Shown: positions 36,740-49,312 of the stretch, one piece after another
Numbering within the stretch: the stretch's first letter is position 1
Layout: each line of letters begins with the position of its first letter
Program-made: the position numbers and the translations under genes
DNA from: Mytilus edulis
Taxonomy: Eukaryota > Mollusca > Bivalvia > Mytilida > Mytilidae
Assembly (NCBI RefSeq): GCF_963676685.1
Contig: NC_092346.1
Span: 46,807,289 to 46,871,288 of the forward strand
Length of the DNA: 64,000 nucleotides
Reading direction: 5' to 3'
The notes under the pieces: model-generated
The model's input: only the letters and a program-made list of their open reading frames with translations
Database searches by the model: none
What the model was told of the DNA's origin: nothing

Positions 36740-39700
36740 TTATGATGATTTTCCGAAAAAGTCTTCTAACAGCACATTGTAACAGATTCTGGATACAGAT
36801 ATTTTGTTGCTCTGATTGGTTCCTTGCCACTGAGAATCATCAACGATTGGCTGGTATTGCATTGGTGGAACTGGTGCATCACGCCAGTTCATTTGATTGA
36901 TGAGAGCTGCATACTGCACTTCACCACGTTCATTGGCTGGTGTCCTGAAAGATAATAGATTGATTATAATACTACTGGCGACAATTGTAAACATTAGAGA
37001 TTACTTAAAAAGTTTTACAGAAACAATATTAATCATTTGCACTATAAAAATAAACTTATATTATTCTTGTGATTTATCTCCCTTAGACTGTTAAAAGTTT
37101 GATTTAAAATTAGATTTTTTAATCCAGCTCACTAGTCATGGTATTAAACATCTGGCTTGAAAGTTCGCAGTTCATTACATGAAATAACTATCCACCAGAA
37201 ACATTTTGGGTTAGTAAAAAGTTGACTGCTTATTCTTGTAATGCTATTTATAATCAGTATCTTAGGCCGAAATGCAACTTCTACTTCTGTATTGCATTGG
37301 TAATGGTACACAATGTAAAATTCAAAATTTAATTATGCATATTTTTATGTGTAACATTAGGTGAAAGTGAAGACTGAATACTGCAGGACTTGCAATCTTC
37401 ATGACAAACTTTTGAATCCACAGGCCAGAAGCTGAACTGTTAAGATTCTATTGGCCAGTAGAATTTATTTTTACAGGCCTGATAGAAATTTTTCTAGCCT
37501 GAGGTTATTTCAATGACCCAGCGGGTGTCCCCGGTGATCCCTCAGAATTGTGAAAATCTGGGGTCACACCCGCAAAATACGGGTCAGTTGACAGGTATGG
37601 CCTGGGCGGGTGGGCCCAAAGTTAAGGATGAAGACTGCACTTGCTTTATTGTATTGTGGTTGTCCAGTAAAATGGAAGGCTCAAAATCAAAAACACAATA
37701 TGAAAAAGCTCATTTGACACCCTACATTGAAGTCTGATGTAAAACCTGTGTTGTTTTGTCATCTAATGCTTGATTTTAAATATATCAATGGGGACCAGTG
37801 TTCTCCCCAGAAATTTTGGATAGCATCACATTTTGCGTAGAAAAAAATAACTATTATTTTTAATGTCGTTTGTCGCGTCGCGTTCCTTTATATGTTTTAG
37901 TTTATATTGTTCAATTCATAACTGAGAATACAATTAAACTATAACCACAAAAACAGTTGTTTCAGTTTATGTTTTCTTTATTCATTTATAGTTACAGAAT
38001 TATTTTTTTCCTCTTGTGCCAAATAAAAATAAATATGTGGTTTCAGTTACACAACAATAAGTCAAATGAATGAATGGTTCATTATAGATCAACCTGTATA
38101 TATACAAAACTAAATATATAGTACACAAAATTAACTATTTTTTATATAATATCAAGTAAAGATAAAGTAGCAAAAAAAAAAATCAATTTAAAAACTTTTT
38201 TTTATCATGTTTATGAAATTCATTGTTTCATGGCACTCAATGAATTAGTCCCAGTTGTTTCTTATCTTTACATCAAAATGATATGTATTTTTAACAAAGT
38301 TACCGTATCTAACAAATAGTCTGTTAATGCGTAGTTTTCTCTCTTGGTATATTTTTTCTGTCTACTGTCCATCTGTTGTCATTATCGTGAAAATGCGGAT
38401 TTTTGTCATATCTGTTCCGGTTCCCTTCCGTAGTTTACACAAAAATGTGCAATGGCCGCCATAGAAAAATTTACATTGAGTCCGAGAATAAACATTGTTT
38501 GACAAGAGATTGTGCATGAATAAGACGCTTTTAATGCATTAAATGGATTAAACATAAACTTAAGCCAATTATGATAACTTTTTAAAGAAGTATTAAACTT
38601 ATTTTAGCTCTAAACCAAAATTCTCGCTCTCGTATTACCGGAAGAGAAAGAAAGTAATTTTTGGAGAGTTGCACAAATAAATGACCTTTTAAAAAAAAAA
38701 AAAAATCGTTTCAATCTTTGAAATTTCGTTACACAAAACGTAGATTTCGAATTGTTTTGTGATTGCATTTTTCCATGTCGAAATTGGCGATTGCAGACAC
38801 GTGGTATTAGTCATGTCACAAGTGTCAGCTTGGGATATTCTCATCCAAACAGTTATCACCCTGAGGGCAATTAACACCTAGCTATTTAATCTCTTAATTG
38901 CCTTTAGTATCCGACTTAATGGGATTACAATTAAAGGTGATATAATTTAATTTATGATCATAACCGATAATAGATGAAAGTTCAAAATTGAGGACAAGTA
39001 AAATAGCATCTTCAAAATAATTATAGCGTCGCGGGAATTTTTATAGCATCACGGTGAAAAAATATAGCGTCGCGGTACCGCGACGCTAAAACGGCCTGGG
39101 GAGAACACTGGGGGACTTTTTTTTTCTTTTTTATCAAATCTTAAAGGATTTGAATTAAAATTAAAATCAGCAAATTGTGAGTGTTGTTTGGTGACAAGAT
39201 TCATATTTCTAACTATATACCTATAATAGGTACCTTAAATCCAAATTACTTACATAGCAATTCCTGCTCTTAGTAGGTCATCTGGCAGTGGTACATGGTG
39301 GGCATGTAATACAGTTCTTACTGTTTCAGGATCCAGGAAACCTTGTCTGAAAATAGATAATTTCATATAATACAGAAGCTCAAATATTTACAACATGTTA
39401 ATTTCAAGTTATAAATAAAAGGAAATGTTGAGTACATGTATATAAGTAGATGCATTTGAAATTGACTCAATGAGACAGAACATTAACATCAAAAACATCT
39501 GGAGGGAAAAAAGATATAATATAGTCTTTAACAAGAGCAAGGTATTTTACATTTTTTACATTGTGTGTTGTTTATTGGCATTCTTACATCTGCACCACAT
39601 CTTCCTTCATGTATTTCTATAAATATAACTAATTGGTTCTTCAGCCCTTAATGTATTTTTTAGAGAATATTAAGTTGGATATCATGATTCATGACAATCC

Positions 39701-42700
39701 TATGCCTAATTTACTTTCTGAATTATATAATATTTTGTTAGTTGCATTTGTGAAGTGCAGTTTAGAAAATAACAGCTGTGATCTGTAAACATTTAAAATT
39801 TTCAGCTGCATTATTGACCCTCTAATTCTGTAGACTTCATTATTTTTTTCTATTAAAGTGTCATAATTAGTCAAAATATTACTTTAACCATTGCACAAAA
39901 GTGAATTGGCAGCTTCAAGAAGAATTTTGTTTGACAATAATACCAATAAATACTTACTTTCCCTGGTCATGTTGTTGGCAGTCTTCAACCAATTTTGAAA
40001 AACCTTCATAGTTTCTCTTCCTTAATTGTTCTTGAATAATTGCAAATAATTTCCTAGAATCAATTGCATCTTCAGATGGTCGCTCACTGTAGAATCGGGC
40101 TAGTGTCATGATCTCCTGATCAGTTAATGATGAATCTACCTGTTTCAACAGTGATACAAATTGGTCATAGCCTAGAACTCCAGAACCCCCAGGGTCATTC
40201 CTCATGAAGAAAGATTTAACTTCATCTTTATTCTTTCCTACAGAACCTCGTAATCTGTTAATAATGGATTCTATATTTGCTTTTGGAAACTGAAAAAAAG
40301 GACATTTTAACACATTAAAGCATTTAAATAAAATGTTTTGACAAAAAATATAAAATGGGCAACATTCAAACAACAAAAGAACATTTTTCAACATTTTTTT
40401 CAGGCATGTCTACTATAGGTAACCCATGATTCACCTAGAGTTATTGCAATAGTTCTCACAAAGAGAGTAAATGATTCTCTTTACACAAGCCTATACTAAG
40501 GTCTTGCTGTTCCATGTGAGCCAATGCTCTGTGTCGAAGGCAGTACTTTGACATATATAATAATAATGGTTTACTTTTATAAATTGTGACTTGGATGGAG
40601 AGTTTTCTCATTGGCACTCATACCACATCTTTTTTTATCTATATACACATTCACCCCCACAGCAAATGTACAGACAAGTATTACTGTCAAACAAGTAAAG
40701 TTAACCATATTTCCATTACCAACTTACTAAACTTGCTCTTAAGTAAGCCCTTCAGTGAAAATTCTCCATCCCCTACATCCCCCCATGTGCTTTCCTATTT
40801 CAGTACTAGTATAATATTTCCACTTTAATATTTTATAAACTTAAGGTTTTTAATATTGGATGTTTAGGAACATATATTTGGAAATAAAAACAGATTAAAT
40901 TTAATTACCTCTTGAGGACATTCTTCCATATATCTAAATGCATATTCATCAGCATCAATGAGTAAAAATACATGGCTATTGAATATAACTCTAGAGCCAA
41001 CGTACAAGTCAGAGCTAAGATAGTATTCTGACATTTGTGTACTGTATAAGGGCTGTTCTGGCTTCTTCACTCTGGACCTTTCCAGGAACTTTCCACCAAT
41101 TATACCTAAAACAAAAAGGATAAATGTAAACATACATGAAGAAGATGTAGAGTTGACCACTGCGTCAAGTGTGCGTTGGTATTTCTTTCATCAAAACTAT
41201 TAAATTTGAAAATTGTTACTGTTGAAAGGGGAGATAATAAAATTTCTTTTCAAACTACATAGGATAGTAGAAGCTTTCTTCTTAAAATGATTATATTTGA
41301 TATGTGTGCAATTTTGTTTTCCTTTTTCCATGTACATGTATGAGCACAGATTATTGAAAATCACAGAAATTATTTTAATATATCTACATTATGTACAATG
41401 TATCAAAATATAAAGAATTAAATGTATCATTTATAAATTCTTAATTATTTTTTTAAAAATGGTAAAATTTCACAAAAGCATAATCACTATATAAGTATTA
41501 CTATTTTGGTGGTTTATTTTTTCACAATTGGAAAAAGTATTTAAAAATCTCCATGAAAACTAATACTTTTACAAATTGACATTTCCTCACCTGAGTTCCT
41601 CACTGGTGGTTCAAAGACAAGAATGGTATCATCTGACAAGAAATAAGATATGATAAATCTTCTGTCTTGATCAATTGGCTTGGAGGTGTCCATTCTAGCC
41701 AAGAATCTAAGAACGTTGCTGTCTAAACCACGACGATCTTTCTCCATGAATTTGATGAAGTCGCGTTTTGGAGGTTTAGGCAACAGACCCATACATGAAC
41801 AAAGTGAATCTTCTTCACTTCCCCATCCATTGTATGGTGGCCACTGTCGTTCAACACCTCCATATCCTCCCTTCTTGTAACTAACTGAATTGAAGTCCTC
41901 TAAGAAAAAAAAAAGAAGTTACAAATTAATTTGTATTCATAACACTACAAAGGGTTATCATCTAGATAAATCGTCAAAAATACTATATGGAGAATAAAGT
42001 AAAGACGATTTTCTTCAGGATATTAAATCAAGATTTTTCAACACAAATTTTGCATATATCAACATATTTAAACTTATGTACTTTTATTGCTGTACATTGT
42101 ATGAAGCTGTCAATTTTTCAATTATATAATATTATATTAACAAGTACTTTATGAACAAATTAAAATACCTTTAAAATTTTTATTTCAGATAATGACCCTT
42201 TGTTTTGTCATTTTTCATTAGTTTTAAGTTCTTCATTTCCCTGTTTAATTTTATAATACATGCATCTCAATTTGCTGTTTGAGAATTTAAAGGACTATAT
42301 GGGTAATCTCATTATTCTGCCAAAAGATGAAAATTATGTCATGTTATTGGTTGAATTTCTATTGTTGAGTTTGTGAAGGTTTGTTCAATTATTATGATGT
42401 CATAAAATAGACTTTTTGGCAATAAACTGATCAGATTTTATTATAACTTTTGCAATTTTGTTTTCAAAACAATGGCATTGAAGACCTGTTGGTGACCTTC
42501 TGCTGTTGTTTTTTTCTATGGTCGGGTTGTTGTCTCTTTGGCACATTTCCCATTTCCATTCTCAATTTTAGCTCTCATCCTATCTCTGCTTTATACTTTC
42601 TGACATACTAAATATATGTGTTAAACAGGATAACAGTTAAAAAATCTATCAAATTATCATTAAACAAATTTAAATTATTTACAACTGATGGCAATGTAAA

Positions 42701-45700
42701 TGCTTTCAACACATATTCATCTGTTTGATATGGGAGATAACTCCATTTGCAGTAAGTTTTGTTTTGAGAGTAATGACCAGACCTGTATATTAAATTCATT
42801 AAACATAATTACCAATGCCAAATTTGGTTCTGTAATATTCTTTTGTGAAGTCATCTAAATCACATATAACATACTTCCTTCCCCAGACATTCAACACAGA
42901 GCCTAATGTAAGATCACTGTCCTTATAAAAATCTGTGCGAACTGCTCCAGTCTGAAACAAACATATATATATATATACATACATTGTACATTGTTACTGT
43001 ATGACAAAGTTTTAAGAGTGGAAAGATACAAACTTAGTATGATATTCTGTTTAATTATATGATAGAACATTGCAGAATTTTGAAATATAAGCCAAAATTT
43101 TACTGGTAGTTTACATTTAAGTAGAGATAATTACATGAAATAAAGAAATTTTAAATGGTACACTTGCTTCCCTTTTCAGTGATTTTCAGAATTCAGAACC
43201 TTAAAAACTAATTTAGCTGATTGGTCACCAAAAAATTACCTTCAGACTGTCCAGAATATATCTTCCTCCATGACCAGTTGGACCAAATACATTAAGTACT
43301 GTTCTGTCTGTAACTTCTCCAGGTTGTCTAAGAGTTTCAATATTCTTTGGTAATTTTCCTCGTTTGAGAAACATGGGTGCAGCATCTCTACCAGAATTTG
43401 GTGAGATTACTTCCCTTATTTCAATTGTATCATCAGCCAAGAAGTAATGTAGGATCATTTCTCTTGGATCACCAAACATGGAATCGGTGTCGTCCCAATA
43501 ACAGAAGAAACGTAGAACCTGTCTATCATGGTCAAGGAATTGTTTGAGAGTGTCATGTTTCTCGTATGGTCTTAGAGCTTGCATGCTTTCATCCATCTGT
43601 AATAAAAAAAAAATATTGTTTTATCAAGGTGGTCAATTATAATTGTTAGATCATGATTAATAATAAAACACAGCTTAAAAATGTTAACCTTAAAAAGCCA
43701 GTAATGAAACCCTTTAAATCTAGTTTAATATAACATAAATAACTTAAAACACACATGTCTTCCTAGCTATAGTACATGTAAGGGCCTTAAAAAAAATAAC
43801 AGCAAAAAACAGTATAAACAATTGAAAATAACGGTCCGTAAATTTGTTACGTACTAAGGGGTTTCTGGAATTACCTGAACCAGGATTCCTCATACACTTG
43901 TATCGTTAAAAAAGTGAAATTTTATCAAGGATGTGTAACTACATGTATATAAACACATAAAAAGGAATATGATAAAAAAGAGTAAATATCTTCATGTGGT
44001 ATAAACTTACAGATTTTCTGTACTTTGTGTATGGATCTGCTGGATTTTCATCTGGAACATTCACTTTTACACCAAGTTTTCTCAGGAAATTCCTTGAAAA
44101 TTCATCACAATTCGTGATTTTGAATACTTTAGAATAGAGGCTAATTTCTTTTCCTACGTTAAAGTCCTCTATGGTGTAGAATTCATCATCATTTGGTGGT
44201 GGTTTGGGTACCCTGTGTCTTCGGATGAGTGTTCCTTTGAAAATAAGTAACATACATTATGGTTTGAACTTTGAGCACTAAAAATTCACACTGTTGAATT
44301 AGAACTTTTTTTTAATTATTGTACATGTGAAGCTGAAAATGTTTTATTTTGTATGTTTACCTCCTTCTCTCTTTAAGATTTTTCTCTGGTCTTGAAATAT
44401 TATCTAAGAAATAAATAAAAACAAACAGCCTTTTTTTATATTTTGTTTACCTTGTGGAATTTGACTGTTCTTTGTTCTTGGTTCAATGACCTGGATAGAA
44501 TCATCTTCAAGGTAGAAGTAAATTTTACAGTTTCTGACTCTGAATTGTTCTTCACGCTTCTCATGCACAGCTTCTTGGAAAAAAGCATCAAAGCACATGA
44601 CCTGTCTATCAAATGCTACCCAGGCTGGTAAATTGGAACCATTTCCTCTTGGGAACACACTGCTCCTTGGTTTGACCTTTTGTCCCCTAAGGAGTTCACC
44701 ACCAATTCCTGGCCTCTCCTCCCCAACCATCATAGTCACATCATTTTTAGTATCAAAGTGATGGGACAAGTGGTATTTTGTTTTACCAAGCTGAAAAATT
44801 CAAAAACTTCTATCAAACTCTTTAATTAATTGAAAAATTATGCAAGTCATCGATAAAACTGGAAGAATCAAAGTGCAATAGCCATGTTTGAATCTTAGCC
44901 TACAGCCATAAATGAGATAACAGGTTATTAATCTAAACAAAATTTCAACAGTTAAAGAATCAGCGTTGAGATAAAAGGTCAATGCTGAGACTACAACACT
45001 TTTTTTATTTTTTACAATGGCTTGTCACTTTACAGAAAATGACAAGCATATAGTTTGCCATTTTAAAATGCCCAATTTTTATAAATGATGACATACTTAT
45101 GGGTTTTGTTTATTAGAAAAAAGTTTAAAATTAGAAAAAAAATCATTTTATCATGTTTGAAATATAATAATGAAATTATGTATTATGAAGCTACATTTTG
45201 TAGTTACATGCAATACATGTACGATGTATGATGTATAATTTGTCATCGTATATAATTGTTATTGTTAGTTTTTGCATGCGAAAAGCTCTAAAAATTCGGC
45301 TGTCACTGTTCATGCTGCTTCTCTGTAAGTTTTTAATCCTAAATGGTATATCTAATAAATAAATCATAAACAAGAATGCAGTTAACATTTTTTTCTATGT
45401 CTGATCTGAAAGAAATCAAGAAATTATTACACAAATCATTAATGTTAAAAAATAGCGTTTTCATGCTAAGTGCTGCTGAAATATATATATTTATATTTGT
45501 GAACATTCCATTTTCTAATCATCTAGTCTCACTTTACCCTTACCAATACATCCATCATCTTTTGTCTATGCTTTATATCCTGAATGGAATCAGTTTAAAA
45601 TATAAATGTATAAAACATAAAACAAAATGTTTAGACATTAGAACCAAGGCGTCCCAGAAAAAAATATTAAAATAGCCTTGCAAGATGTTATAATTATTTG

Positions 45701-46478
45701 GACTAGCTTTGTTCTAAATTGGGTTTTAGGAATAGTTACATTCAGGGTAAGTTTAGTATATCTTTTTATTACTTGGGACTGGAAGTAAATATATAATGGG
45801 ACATGCATTTTCACAAAAAATTTAGATTTGGCAAAGCAAACACCTTCACGACACAATGTCATATGATAAAGATTTTTTCTCAAACGTCTCTTGTTCGTCC
45901 AGGGCAGCTCATTAAAAAAATGAAATTTGAAAGTCGTCTATTGGCACATACATGTAGATGTACACGACATGTATACAGTAATCTATGAATCTGAGTATAA
46001 TCAGCATACATGTACATGTAAATATAATTTTTAAACAAATGTTATTTATATTACTATGACAGCTTAACATAAGCATCATGACATCTTAAATGTACAGAAA
46101 ATATTTGAATTTGAAAGTTGTATATGCAGGTTGAGGTGTTCAGCCAATGAACTTCAGCACCCCAAATCTTAATTGTTGAGACACCTCTTGCTGTCTTGAC
46201 TCTTGTCAGTCTTGACGATGCTACCTCATAATTTTCTGGTTCAAAACGATTACACATCAAATGCATATGTTTATTTCTAATGATCACATAGGTGAACATA
46301 TCAAAACAACTTAAGTGAGAAAACAACTAGTTTTATGACATGTGTATATGTATGAACAGATGATGTACAGAAATGCAGCCTTTCAAATCTACAATAATTG
46401 TATTTCTTAGACGATAAGTCAATATTAGTCACTTACATTTTTGTTAAAAGAATTTCCTGGAAGAAATGGCAGTGCCAT
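36740..46478 (-). CDS. EFHC2: EFHC2, DM10/EF-hand ciliary microtubule protein (10 exons)
   Basis: Complete spliced gene. Exons on the minus strand: 46478-46437, 44790-44451, 44234-44011, 43596-43240, 42951-42813, 41899-41591, 41105-40909, 40289-39958, 39346-39254, 36944-36740. All junctions are GT-AG and all phases agree, giving 745 aa; as I recall human EFHC2 is about 749 aa. The N-terminus MALPFLPGNSFNKN is the EFHC2 signature and differs from EFHC1. Three DM10 domains lie near residues 71-183, 218-366 and 413-531, each with the D-x-[DE]-[EY] then FL/YY/YM pattern at its end. An EF-hand loop lies at about 568-579, and a conserved C-terminal block around NQMNWRDAPVPP follows. Members of this family are microtubule inner proteins of the ciliary doublet, so a structural role in motile cilia or sperm tails is expected. 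The EF-hand lacks acidic residues at loop positions 3 and 12, so strong calcium binding is doubtful. The gene is convergent with the coiled-coil gene that ends at 35783. Confidence 0.95.
37796..39110. mobile_element. hAT-like non-autonomous element in the last EFHC2 intron
   Basis: Perfect 15-bp TIRs CAGTGTTCTCCCCAG / CTGGGGAGAACACTG. GGGGAC flanks both sides (37790-37795 and 39111-39116), a 6-bp duplication where hAT elements usually make 8. A 24-bp perfect palindrome with a GGTACC centre lies at 39064-39087, close to the right end. No transposase frame. Confidence 0.8.
40500..40645 (-). repeat. SINE-like repeat R4, reverse fragment
   Basis: Contains 'tctcattggcactcatacca' and 'gaaggcagtactttgacata', the complement of the R4 5' region. 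In an EFHC2 intron. Confidence 0.7.
42477..42570 (-). repeat. Repeat R2 fragment
   Basis: Only the terminal 95 bp ('gaagacctgttggtgacctt' to 'ccatttccattctcaatttt'). In an EFHC2 intron. Confidence 0.75.
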
Positions 46479-49310
46479 GTTGTCAGTTTACCGTCTGAAG
46501 TCTAAGTTGTAAACTGTTTATTCCCCCACTACAACACTTGCAACCAACACAGACCGATGTTAGTTTATCTGTTGTCAAGGAGGCAAATTAATGCGCGTTC
46601 ATAGAAACAGTAATATATATGTATGATTTTATTGAAAATGAGAAATTGTTTAACATAAACAAAAAAAATAATTAATGTGTTGTTGATAATTCTTAATCTA
46701 CAAGAAATTTGAATAAAAACGGCATCAAATTATAAAAACGGTAAAGTGGTCGACAGGAAATTATTACACACAAGGGGGAATAACTCAAATCAACAAAAGC
46801 GACTGCGTTACTGTCGACTGTTATCGTGTTTTGCTGATAGCTAGTGCATTATATTAACATCTTTTCATAATTCTACATTCTACGTTGGCTTCTACGTTGA
46901 TCTGTCTAACTTGACCAATACTCAAATGATAATTTTAAGTCGTTATTAAGTTTTTTGTATTCTGGTTGGAAAAAAGTGAACATTGTATAGGATGGCAGAG
47001 GTTTTTCTTCTTGATCTATTGTTATATTGTTTTTCCGAATTTTGAACAATGCTTTTTTTCCCTAAAATTACCGGTAAATTAAGATCCGGTGCCGCGGTCT
47101 TATAAAACGAGGGTTCATTTTTTTTTTAATTAAGAAACACATTTCCTCATCTCAATTTAAGAATGATTTATAGTGACTAAAGAAATAGAACTGAGGAACA
47201 GAGATACATCAGTTTTATTGCATTTTTGCGAGTTCAAAACCGGTAATTTACCATGAAATTTGCGTAAATTATGCAATTTAATTGGTATATTGTCTTCGAT
47301 GAATCACTGATAATTGGGACAAATTTTTTCATTAATTAGATATCTATAAAGCACTGATTAATGTGACATATTAATGTTTGATTTGATATAAATAGAGAAT
47401 TGATTTCAAAGTAAAATATTCATACAGGATCCATATCTTTTTCATATATCTTTCTTTAATAAAAATAAGAATAATAAAATATAATTCATCTTTGGTACCT
47501 TGTTCACACTGGGATTACTACAGAATAAATTTACAAACTGAGATCGAAAGTTACAAACATACATGGAGGAAATGTAAAAGTGTGGTTCAATCCAACCCTT
47601 ATAACCAGTCTTTTACAAAAAATGCCGCATAATTTTATATATGTAGAACAGCAAGTGAAGAAACTGGCAATCGAGATTATTTTGAAGACGTTTACTCCTG
47701 ACCAAAATCTTCTTGGTTTAAGGACGGATCGGTCAATTATTAAGAAAGAAACATAAACTTCGTCAGTAGCACAAAGACAGGATCAATCGCGGCATTACTC
47801 ACACACATTAAACAACTGCAATTTTTTAAACCTGGAAGAACAAAAAATGACGACGATAGAGGTTATGGACTAAAACTTGTCTTTTGAGGTTTATTCAGTT
47901 TCAATCAATCGAACAAACCTTTAGATTATTGAAAATGAGGGACCGTTGTCTATATATACACATAGTCTAACATTGTTTCATCGAATAAGTCTAAATGGAA
48001 TTCTAGCAAAATGTAGCTGGCCGATACGATATAATAATTAAAGATAGGAAATAATTAATTGCATATCATTCAATGTACTCGAAGAAGAGGCTGACGTTGG
48101 ACCACCATGAATACAGATCGACAATAACGAAAGCCGAAGACAACGAGACAACATGGTTCAGCAAATTTTAGTCATGAAGTCTAAATACAACACAAACAGT
48201 GCAGATACTGTTCATTTGTCGTTGTTCTGTATACACTTTTTCTTTCTTTAAAGTAATAACGCGTTTTTGTATGTGTGAAGTAATTTTTCTTTCTTAAAAG
48301 TAGATTTGCCTTTTTTCTCTCTGAGCCATGATGTTGAATTTTCTGTTCAGGCAGTATGGGATAAAGGGGATAAAAAAAAGCACAGTTGATCGCTGCAACA
48401 TGTACATCGAAAATATCAATTGATAAAAAAAATCAGAGGTAAATTTTCTATGCATTAATAATCTGCAGCCTCTACAAATGATTGACTTTTAAATGAATGA
48501 CGAGATATGATTGGTCCAATTTTTCAACGACCCTTACAACAATGACACCATTCAAAATTGTACTAGTTAATTCGTTTGAAGAGGCTTCACATTATTCATG
48601 GTGAACCTGAATTTAACAAGTTTAATAGAAATTTAAAAGATCGTAAAAAGGTATTATACCAGTAAGATCCAGTAAAATAGGAGATAGGAGGATTGCTACA
48701 TCGACAATCCTACATTTTTTAAAGCAATTGACATCGGTTAACTTTGAAAGGACATAACCCTACTATAACGAGTCTTCGAATCTCTTCAGAATTTGCGAAT
48801 TTTGTGTTGTCGTTTCTTTGCTGAAACAGTTGAGATAATCTGATAATGTAAGAGAGGCAAAACTGGTGATTCTACTATTATACTTCTGATGAATAAAATC
48901 ATTGAATATTATTTTCTTGCTTAAGATATTTATCAACCTCATTTGAATGTGACCCACCGAATTAGACTTAACACGTCGGTAGCCACTTGCAGAGCTGCGA
49001 TCACCACGGTTTTTTCGGTCCTACTAAAAAGCGCCTGTGAGCGCCCGGGTGACGAAAAAGCGCCAGGGAACAAAAAAAAAGCGCCCGGGGAAGAAAAATA
49101 GCGCCGGGGAAGGGAAAAAAGCGCCCGGGAGAATAAAATAATTTTATAACAACAATTGTTTTCCTGAATAAAAAAAAAACCATTGCTTGTTTAGATGGGG
49201 ATATGAACGATGCTTCATCTAAAGTGTGTATAGCTAGTGTTGTATAGTCACTGTTTTACATTATAGATTTCAAAATTTTATATAGGTAAGTAAGTAAATA
49301 TAAACAATAG
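46479..49310. other. EFHC2 upstream and intergenic DNA
   Basis: The first 150 bp or so hold the EFHC2 5' UTR and promoter; no TATA box is clear. The rest is AT-rich with no exon-like sequence. The only structured piece is the array at 49024-49136. Confidence 0.4.
49024..49136. repeat. A-run/GCGCCCGGG array
   Basis: About six irregular units, each an A-run followed by gcgcc(c)ggg and a short purine tail, 15-22 bp each. The plan resembles the interior of the MITE at 19285-19565, with a different core. Confidence 0.7.
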
Positions 49311-49312
49311 TA

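Noticed and set aside
45376..45675. 99-codon plus-strand frame in the EFHC2 first intron
   Set aside because: AT-rich, antisense to an intron, and its end overlaps a MITE arm.
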